A DNA stretch of 12,080 nt, from positions 1 through 12,080 of the forward strand of contig JANDJZ010000169.1 in NCBI GenBank assembly GCA_027943245.1, given 5' to 3'. Made by a program: the position numbers and the translations under genes. This DNA is from Acanthamoeba sp. SK_2022b (Eukaryota; Discosea; Longamoebia; Acanthamoebidae). Below the pieces are notes generated by a model, which worked only from the letters and a program-made list of their open reading frames with translations, was not told the origin of the DNA and did not search any database. This document shows positions 1 through 7,377 of this stretch, piece by piece. The number at the start of each line of letters is the position of its first letter. Position 1 is the stretch's first letter.

Positions 1-2725
1 CGACGGGGAGGAACGCAAGAATGTGATCCGCCGCAGCTCAGCGGAGGAGGAATCCGAGCTGCGCAGCAGCAAGGAGACGGCGCGCCGCCAACTGAAGGAA
101 CAGAAGGAGGAACAGCAGCGACAGAAGAAGCAGGAGAAGGAGAAGGTGAAGGAGCGGAACAAGCTGTCCCGCAAGAATTCCTCCTTCCTCAGCCGCATGG
201 CCGTCAACAAACGTATCTCCCTCCCCGCTCGCTTTCGCTATTTCGCTTTTCTCCGTCGCTTTCTTCGTTCTTTTCTTCTCGGTTTTGCTGATCACAGGGT
301 GTGCAGGAGGGAACCAAGGCAGCAAGAAGACGATGACTTTCTCGCTGGAGGAGGATGTCAACTACGGATCGACCACCGACACCACCACCACCCACTCCCA
401 CTCGCGCGGTCGGGGCGACGAGGGCGACATGCACGACGATGACGATGATGAGCTGGACGACCTCCGTCGGAACCAGGGCACCCCGCGCGTGAACCTCCAG
501 CGCGCCACCAGCGGCGACGAACCCGCTCCACCCTACCGGGAGGGATCGATCGACCACGCCTCCTATTCCGAGACCGAGGAGCAGGAGGTCGCTGACTACT
601 CGGAAGTGCGTCCTCGTTGACCCCTCACCCCACATATTCGTTGAAAGATCTTGCCCCGACATGGAGGACTAACTTTGCTTTGTGGCGGTGGGGCCCGTGG
701 TGCAGGTGGTCCACCAGACGACGATGGACAGCGGGTCGTACCCGTCGACGCCCACGAGGGGTTCGCGCGTCAACCCTCGCAACCAGCTGGTGTCCCTCGA
801 ATCGGCCCTCCTGCAGGTCATCGGTACGACGACTCGGGCCGATGCCCTCTCTTATCCGCAAGTTTGCCCTCTGGCGCTCAACGCACGCGTTTGTGGTGGG
901 GCGTCGTTGCTGCAGCACAACTGGGCCCCCACCGCAAGCGGCTGATGATCGAGCTGCTCGAGACCGAGCGGCGATACGTAGCGCTGGTCACCGTGCTCAT
1001 CCGGCAGTTCCTCAAACCGCTTCTGCTCCTCACCTACACTGACCAGGAGCAGTTCCTCACCGAAGAAGAGGTAACCAGCCTCTCTCCCATCTTCTTTACT
1101 CTTGCTGTCAGATTGTCGCTAAACGAATGCAATGGACAGCTGCATTCGATCTTCCTCAACATTGGCCTGCTCCATTCGTACAACATGATCTTCCTGAGCA
1201 ACCTCACCCAGCGCGTACACAGCTGGAACGACTCGCAGTCGGTGGCCGACGTGTTCCTCATGCTGGTACACCTGCCCATCCCCGCTTTGGTCTCATGTAC
1301 GCCACAGGACCAGCCCTGGATGCTGATGTCATGATGACGTGGCACATATGCAGTCGGACTTCCTCAAGGCCTACGCGGAGTACCTGCACAACTTTGAGGC
1401 GGCCACGGCGCTGCTACAGCACTGTCTGCAGGATCCGTCCTTCGATCTGTTTGTCAAGGCGCTGGCCGCCTCGCCCGACTGCGAGGGGCTTGGGCTGGAG
1501 GATTTCCTCATACTGCCCTACCAGCGCATCACCGCCTACGCCCACATCTTCCGGGTGAGCGTTCATGCACACACACGCACCTACACGCTTACACCTCCCC
1601 CACACTTGACGTCTAACGGTCATTTTTCTGCGACACAGAAACTCTTGAGGTGGACGTGGGAGAGTCACGAGGACTATGGCGACATTATCACGGTGCTACA
1701 GACCATTGAGAACATCATCGCGTCCAACGTCCACCTTCGTCTGTTGCCAAGCCCGCACGACAAGGGTTCGCGCCTCTCACCTCCACTTGGCGCACCCGGA
1801 CTTGATCATGGGCGAGCCCCGTGCCTGACGTTCTGTCCACCAGGCTTGGGTCAGTCCTCTCCATCCGCGACACCGTCTCGTTATACGAAGCTCAGTGCGC
1901 GCGAAGGTTTCTTGAAGCTTCTCGCCGTGCACGACCTCCTTGCCGGCTGCCCGATCGTACGCGATGCCCTTCTACGTGCGCGGCGTCGGTCTCACACAAA
2001 CGACTCACCGCACGCACGACACACGCACAGGACATCACCATAACGCCTGGTCGGCAGTACATTTGCGAGGCCCAGGTGACGCTGCTCGACGAAGTGGTCA
2101 ACCGGCAGCGCGGCTGGCTGTACCTGTTCAACGATGCCCTCCTCACCACGACGGTCGAGGCCGAGGGAGCCCCCTCCAGAAAATCGTTAAACGCCCCTTT
2201 GCAGGTTTGCTCACCTCTCCCTTTGCGTTAGCCACGAGCGAGAGTTCTAATACGGATTTCTCCGCTGCAGAACAAAGGCGTGCAGGATTTCTGCTCGTTC
2301 ATTCCGCTGGAGGACATCCTGACCATCGACGAGGCCAGAGAGTACTCGACCATCGTCAAGGTCACCTGCAAAGCGGTTCGTCTTTCACATGCCCCTCTCC
2401 AATCAACACCCCTGTCTCTTCTTGTCTCACTAAGCTCGTTTTCCTCTTTCTGTGTGTGTGTGTGTCATTTTTTTTTTTTTTTCTTTATCGCTTTCGTTCT
2501 TGTGTTGTCGTCTTTTGCTTTTTCCAGGGACGGATCATCACGATCAAGTTCGACTCGACGGAGAACAAGTCGCTGTGGCTCGACCACTTCGTGGTGATCG
2601 TCGCCGCTCACCGGCAGAAGGCCGCACGCTTCCATCCCAGCGAAACCGACCAGGCGCCGGTCCACGGCCACGCGCCCGTGCTCCACGGCTTCGCCAGCGA
2701 GGAGAGCGAGTTCGAGTTTTCCTAG
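1..2725 (+). CDS. RhoGEF (DH) plus PH domain protein, 5' end outside window
   Basis: Likely a guanine-nucleotide exchange factor for Rho/Rac GTPases acting at membranes or the actin cortex. Proposed exons: 2-212, 298-605, 706-823, 916-1070, 1140-1265, 1354-1554, 1639 to 1742 or 1765, 1844 to 1874 or 1926, 2031-2204, 2271-2375, 2528-2725 (TAG 2723-2725). The first exon is open to the left edge and encodes a charged Lys/Glu/Gln coiled coil (23-180). Exon 2 has an acidic Asp run (near 430-460). The DH domain starts in exon 4 with RLMIELLETERRYV, continues through SIFLNIGLLHSYN and LEDFLILPYQRITAY, and ends at ENIIASNV (near 1733). The PH domain covers 2031 to about 2620: GRQYICEAQVTLLD, RGWLYLFNDALLTT, FIPLEDIL, and the final-helix Trp in NKSLWLDHF. 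Every junction except the linker at 1743-2030 has one phase-compatible solution. DH and PH identity is secure from motifs; the GTPase target cannot be read from sequence. Confidence 0.86.
2449..2482 (+). repeat. (TG)n followed by T15 tract inside the last RhoGEF intron
   Basis: The last RhoGEF intron (2376-2527) contains an alternating TG run at 2451-2465, then CA, then 15 T residues at 2468-2482. The 3' splice site (TTCCAG, ending 2527) lies 45 nt further on. The order TG repeat, T run, acceptor resembles the polymorphic tract before CFTR exon 9 in humans; that is a resemblance of layout only. Confidence 0.9.
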
Positions 2726-3175
2726 ACAAAGATGAGGTGAATCCCTCCCCGCTTGTGTATACATCAATCATAACACCATCAATGCAATGTTAGCCTACAC
2801 CCGCACCTGCATTACGCGTGCGTTGGTGGGGGGGGGGTAAGGAGCCTTGCTAGAGCCCTGAAATTTCGAGGTATGGCGAACGAAATCGGTGGGAGACCAC
2901 CACCGAAATTTCTCTCACTTGGGCGTCAAGGCTGTCAGCAAGTACGGGTGGGACCATCGAGGCGTGGGGTATGTGGGACGAACTGCAGGCCCCGCTTCCT
3001 CCCGAGGAGACCTCCCCACCGGCAGCTTATCGTAACCTTCGCGCTTTCTCTTCCTTTGGTGCATCGCGCACCGCGCACTTGCTGCATACACACACACCCG
3101 AGCTGCACACGATCACCATCAGCACGTGCCGCGGTCCACGAACGACACAGCTGACGTGCTTAACTCATAGAAAAG
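2726..3175. other. Intergenic region between RhoGEF and RWP-RK genes
   Basis: This 450-base gap should hold the RhoGEF 3' UTR and the RWP-RK promoter and 5' UTR. I see a run of 10 G (2828-2837), two copies of the palindrome GAAATTTC (2860-2867 and 2905-2912), and a short hairpin between them built on CGGTGG (from about 2886) and CCACCG. An in-frame TAA at 3161-3163 blocks extension of the downstream ORF. No convincing TATA box or coding exon was found. Confidence 0.5.
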
Positions 3176-5105
3176 ATGGACTTGAACCTCAGGGAGGAGG
3201 CTCCCTCGCATGGATCGTCCTCCAGCCCCGTCCCCTCCGCAAACCAGCCGCCCTCCACCTCCTCGGCCACCGCCGCGCTTGACGAGGAGCACGGCGGCCG
3301 CAGCATTGTAGACGAACAGCGCGCGCGCGGCTACGGCATTCCCGGAGAAGCCCTCATAGACTCGCAGCAGCAGCAGCAACGCACGGCCTTCTCGAGCTTT
3401 CCCGAACCGGGCCACCATGACTCCGCCACCACTACTGCCGACATCAAAACCGAACTCGGGGTGGCGGACAGAACGTCGCTTGCGCCGGGCCAGGTGCCCC
3501 TGCAGCCGCGACCCAGCTACGCCCAGTTCCAGCCGGGCGGCGTCGGCGGCGGTATGGGAGTGCCGCTGAGACCGGCCTCGGGCAAGGCTCGGTCCAACTC
3601 GTGGTCCTACCCCGCATCGGCCGTGGCGCCCTACGCCTACCCCTACCCCTCCCAGCAACCCCCGTCGAGTAGCGGCGTAGGTGGAACCGCCACCAGCGGT
3701 GGCGCGGCTGGCATGATGCCCGCGCCGGGGGGCTCGCGAGGGGCCGGCCAGCGCTATCGCCAACGGGGCGCCAGCCTCTCCTTCTCCTCGCCCGAAGACG
3801 CCATGCGGCAGCAATACCTTCAGCAGCAGCAACAGCAACAGCAGCAGCAGCAGCCGGTGTTCTTGTCGTATCCACCTCAGCCATCACAGCAGCAACAGGA
3901 GCCGTTCATGTACGGGGGCGGGGCCGACGGCGGTTTCCTATCCGCGGCCTACCAGCAAGCACGACCGGGGCCGACAGGGGGCCCATCTACTCCGCCGCTG
4001 CCGACTACCCCCTCGTCGTTCATTCGGCGGACCTCCCTTCCGCAGACCTATCTGCACACCATTCCCATCAGCCGCTCCGCGACCTCCCCCGGCTTCACGC
4101 CCGCGCCCACCGACGTCGCGCTTCCCGTCCACGCCTCCCAGCCTCAGGTTCGTGTCTGCGCCCGGCAAGAATAGAAAGAACGTGAACAAAACTGACGAAG
4201 CGGACGGGGAGGGGAGAGCAGTCGACAACTGAGGTGCCCCAGAAGTTGGAGATTCCCACGCATGGCGCACGAGCTCTGCCGAAGGAGATCGCGACGCATC
4301 CCGCCATCCAGAGCATCACCAAGTACATGCACAGCGGGCAAGAAGGAATCGATCTACGCCTCGCCACATCTCCTTCTCCCCTCCCCAATGCCTACCCATT
4401 TCATGTTCCAGAAGAGAGAGAGCAGAATTAACACACGCTTCTGCCACCGCAACAAGGGCCCATTCCGACAGCGCACAGGCCACGGGCGAGCCAGCGGCCG
4501 CCGCGGAGAAGGAGATTGGCGTTGAAGTGACGGGGGAGGCGGAGGAGGAGGACACCGGTGCGCCACCTCTAGGTAGGCGAGTGGGCGTGCTGTTGCGTGT
4601 GTGCGCGCGCGCAATGTAGTGTGCGTGCGGCGAGTGGACGTGTGCCCATGCGGAGTGGCAGCAGGGGCAGTGCAGGCGGGCGAGGGCAAGTTCGTAGACA
4701 TCAGCGAGTACCTCAACCTGCCCCAGTCCAAGGTGGCCAAGACGCTGGGCATCCCTTCCTCCACCCTCAGCAAGCGTTGGAAGGAGGCGGCCCGCGCTCG
4801 CAAATGGTACAGGCCCCACCCCTCCCCGTTTGTCGCAGAGCTCGCCAATCACCAACCGCACGTCAGGCCGTGGCGAACGGTGTGCAAGATCGACAAGGAG
4901 ATCATGGCGCTGCTGCACAACATTCCTCCCTCTGTTGCCGGTGCGTGTACCTGCCCCACGTCTCCTTTTTGTTCACCACGACCAATACTCTCTCGCGTGA
5001 GCAGCCAAGGGCCCGGAGCACGTCCCTCCCGAGATTCACACGAGGCTGCTGGCGTTGCTGAAGCAGAGGCAGGACGAGCTCAAGCCTGTCATCATCCGCC
5101 TGTAG
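3176..5105 (+). CDS. RWP-RK domain transcription factor with Gln-rich N-terminus
   Basis: A probable nuclear DNA-binding regulator. Exons: 3176-4147, 4234-4322, 4412-4572, 4671-4806, 4867-4940, 5005-5105 (TAG 5103-5105); 510 aa, all phases consistent. The ATG at 3176 is preceded in frame by TAA at 3161. Residues 1-324 (exon 1) are low-complexity Ser/Pro/Gln/Gly with an 11-Gln run at 3821-3853, typical of an activation or scaffold region. Exon 3 is Ala/Glu-rich. The RWP-RK domain spans about residues 415-468: ISEYLNLPQSKVAKTLGIP, STLSKRWKEAARARK, then KWPWRTVCKIDKE. The signature reads K-W-P-W-R-T in place of the consensus R-W-P-x-R-K, and an intron interrupts the Trp codon (TG|G at 4806/4867). 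A short helical tail (HTRLLALLKQRQDELK) follows. The exon 4 acceptor could also be AG at 4661 or 4664, adding up to three residues. In plants and algae the family controls nitrogen and gamete genes; the amoebal role is not known to me. Confidence 0.85.
3821..3853 (+). repeat. CAG/CAA tract encoding an 11-Gln run
   Basis: Eleven consecutive Gln codons, mixed CAG and CAA, in exon 1 of the RWP-RK gene. A shorter Gln run lies at about 3364-3379 and a third Gln cluster at about 3888-3899. The mixed codons suggest a moderately stable tract, not a pure expanding repeat. Confidence 0.92.
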
Positions 5106-5316
5106 TTAATTTGCATTTCTTCCCCGTTGGCTTCACGTTAGCGGACTATCACTCCCTCACCTCCCCCTACCCCTCAACACAGAACATGTACAGACGTCAT
5201 ATGTGTGTGAAATGGTGGTCGCTGTTGTTGCAACAAACACGTTTGTCGCAGCTACAAACGCAGTTGTTCACCGCTTTGTACAATCTCTGGAAAATGAGGG
5301 GCGGTGGGCCTTATAG
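5106..5316. other. Convergent intergenic gap
   Basis: The RWP-RK gene ends on the + strand at 5105 and the ELMOD-like gene ends on the - strand at 5317, leaving 211 bases for both 3' UTRs. It is AT-richer than the flanking exons and shows no ORF or RNA gene I can support. The two transcripts probably overlap or nearly overlap at their 3' ends. Confidence 0.55.
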
Positions 5317-5715
5317 TTATGGCTTGGCGTTGGTGGTAAGCTGCACGTCGCAGGTCGCCTGTTGTCGCCGGTAGAGGTCAGGGATGTCCTTTGGTCGTTG
5401 GAGCAGGATCTGATGGAAGCCGTCGGATCCATCATCGCTTCGTTAGCGGACGACCCAACTCGAGGACAACGCTCGATGAGGAGGGCGACCTACCTCTTCA
5501 AAGGTCTGTGACACCTTGCTAAGAATGACGGGGAAGTCCATGTAGCCGGCGTTGCTGCTCACCCATATCCTACGTGATTGGCAGAGGATGCGAACATTTG
5601 CGTGGGGGGGTCAGCCCTCTCCTCGTGCCTTATGTCACTTATGTTGTTAGATTACCTGTCGAACAGAAGGAAGCACTGGCAGAAGACCTCCTCGAACAGG
5701 TTGCGCTCCTCTACA

Positions 5716-5771
<56 letters not shown>

Positions 5772-6385
5772 CACATCAAACGACGCAGCACACCACCAAG
5801 TGAACCCCGTGATGAAAAGGCCAGACAATGGGACAGCTGGCTGGCCCACGAAACCTTCGTTGTCCTTGCTGGTCATAAACTGGAAGAGAGGCGTGTCCCA
5901 GCGCTCCGAGGTATCCGCTGCCCGGATTAGAGCCTCTGTCGTCACCAACACGAGACGGTGAGTGTGGGAGGGGGAGAGAGGGGAAAGAGGGAGAGACCAT
6001 CGAGTTTGAGGGACTTGAAGAGCATCTGGGTGAGGTTGATGCCGGTCGACGCCCACGGGTAGGAGCGGCCCTGCTTCAGGAGAGCGGAGAGGGTGTCCCC
6101 GTAGTGGCGGGCAAAGTAGAGGATGGTGGTCAGGCCCAACAGGCCCATCCCCCGAAAATCGGTCGCCGGATCGTTGCCCTGTCGACGAGATGGGGTCACC
6201 GACCGGGGTGAGCCCGCATCCAGCACGCCCAAACGCGCGCCAACACACTCGGGACAGTCAAGTGGGAGGGACACCTGAAAGCCGATTTGCTTCCATTGGG
6301 GCGATACGCGGTCGGTCAGCTGAGTGTCGGGGCACACGACGCGCCACAACGCCATCAACTGGAATGGAGTGGCCATATGGCCGAT

Positions 6386-6453
<68 letters not shown>

Positions 6454-7365
6454 CTGGTGAGAAGACCATGCGGTCATCTGCGCTGCCGAGTGGCCCGAGA
6501 CGGGGGGGGAGGACCCTACCTCCTCCTCGTGCTGCTTGTCAGCGCTGTCGTAGGGCGTGCAGGCGAGACACCACAGCCCTCGCAACCGACCAACCTGATC
6601 CTCCGCTCAGCACGCGCACGAGAGATAACCACACGCGCAGCTATGGCGGAAGACAGCGCTCTACCTGCTTGGAGCGGCGTAGGCCATAGGCGCGCATGTG
6701 GTAGGACATGACCCGCTCGAATCCCTCCCCGTCCTCGGCGCTCCTGACCACCAAAATACCGCAAAGGGACGAAGGTGAGACACCGTGCTGGTCGTGGCCA
6801 GAGACGAGCAACCAGGGCACTGAACTCACCACTGCTCGCGGACGCCGCTCTTCCATTCGATCTTGAAGCTCATGCTGCCGGACGCTGCGAAACAACACCA
6901 AAGCAAAGTTGGAGCGAGAGGAGAGTCAGTGGTTGAGGGGTGGAGGGGGGGGGGTATTCTGCTCGAGTAAGCGCATATCAGCGGTCCACTTACCGCTCTC
7001 CGAACCCTTGCGTGGGGTAGACTTATCGGCGGCGCCAAACGACTTGATCTCATCGATGTAGCTGTTTTGGAGACAATTCTGCACAGTGAGCGAATGGGGT
7101 ACAGCAACAAGCACCTGCTCGCCCCCTCTATCATCAAGCTGTGCACGCGATGCAGACGGTCAGGCTGGCTGTACCGTATGAAGTTAAACACCCAAGCAGA
7201 CGCCGAAGATAGAGGCGACAGGCAAGTCGCCTGTCGCTCTATCGGCGTCTAACTAGTGTTCTTTACAAGTAATACAGCGAGTGCGCATAGAACCACCTGC
7301 GCGCCGGCGGAAGATGAGCCACAGCCTCTCTCCTCCCTGGCTGGGTAGCTGCAGGCGGAGGACAT
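5317..7365 (-). CDS. ELMO/CED-12 domain protein, ELMOD type (predicted Arf/Arl GAP)
   Basis: Likely a GTPase-activating protein for Arf/Arl GTPases, as known for ELMOD proteins. Twelve exons, 5' to 3': 7365-7297, 7230-7115, 7061-6994, 6884-6830, 6743-6665, 6594-6520, 6358-6275, 6178-5998, 5935-5855, 5710-5656, 5569-5494, 5409-5317 (TAA 5319-5317); 343 aa, all phases match. The ELMO domain covers about residues 140-315. Residues 176-194 read WKQIGFQGNDPATDFRGMG, matching the published ELMOD GAP signature W-x3-GFQ-x3-P-x-TDFRG-x-G with the putative catalytic Arg at 191. Also present: PYDSADKQHEEELMALW before it, then YPWASTGINLTQM and NAGYMDFPVI after it. Upstream SYIDEI and MSFKI align in order with parts of animal ELMOD N-termini. 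There is no PH domain and no DOCK-binding tail, so it resembles ELMOD and not ELMO1-3. Exons 1-2 (start to 7115) are the least certain: the ATG at 7365 lies 12 bases after the neighbour's stop codon and the exon 2 acceptor is inside a hairpin. Confidence 0.85.
5713..5769. repeat. (CA)n microsatellite in ELMOD intron
   Basis: About 57 bases of AC/CA dinucleotide with one break near 5721-5723. It lies in the intron 5854-5711 of the - strand ELMOD-like gene, where the pre-mRNA reads (UG)n running directly into the 3' splice site TGTAG (AG at 5712-5711). The repeat replaces a usual polypyrimidine tract. Confidence 0.95.
6386..6454. repeat. (AAC)23 trinucleotide microsatellite in ELMOD intron
   Basis: A pure run of 23 AAC units (69 bases). 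It lies in the intron 6519-6359 of the - strand gene, reading (GUU)n in pre-mRNA and ending 27 bases before the acceptor TTCCAG (AG at 6360-6359). Read as protein it would give a long Val run, but the conserved ELMO sequence resumes only after the acceptor, so I treat it as intronic. Confidence 0.95.
6946..6954. repeat. G9 homopolymer in ELMOD intron
   Basis: Nine G on the + strand, so a C9 run in the pre-mRNA intron 6993-6885. It follows the strong donor GTAAGT (6993-6988) and belongs to a C-rich pyrimidine stretch before the acceptor TTCGCAG (ending 6885). It is a site where sequence length errors are likely, but being intronic it does not affect the frame. Confidence 0.75.
7198..7250. repeat. 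Long imperfect inverted repeat (hairpin) at ELMOD exon 2 acceptor
   Basis: Left arm 7198-7223 and right arm 7229-7250 are complementary over 22 base pairs (blocks of 9, 5 and 8 bp), with 3-nt and 1-nt bulges in the left arm, and a 5-base loop (7224-7228). On the - strand the proposed 3' splice site of ELMOD intron 1 (CAG ending 7231) falls two bases before the loop, and the rest of the stem crosses the intron/exon border. No other AG occurs between this acceptor and the conserved exon 2 coding sequence. Confidence 0.85.
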
Positions 7366-7377
7366 GGGGGGAACGCG

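Noticed and set aside
204..662. - strand ORF of 152 codons with Val/Gly/Leu-rich sequence
   Set aside because: It crosses RhoGEF exon 2 and its flanking introns on the opposite strand and has no recognisable motif.
3119..3838. Long - strand open frame (239 codons) opposite RWP-RK exon 1
   Set aside because: It mirrors a GC-rich, low-complexity coding exon; its protein is repetitive Gly/Arg/Leu with no domain, as expected from antisense of Pro/Gln/Ser codons.
5942..6469. ORF with a poly-Val N-terminus joined directly to the ELMO sequence
   Set aside because: The poly-Val is the translated (AAC)n repeat. The conserved upstream ELMO segment (PYD...HEEE) joins only when 6519-6359 is spliced out.
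7253..7348. Alternative C-terminus (ERLWLIFRRRA...) of the tweety-like gene ending at 7253
   Set aside because: The frame is available after the acceptor at 7349 only in a phase that does not match the donor at 7381; the phase that matches continues into the ELMOD frame.
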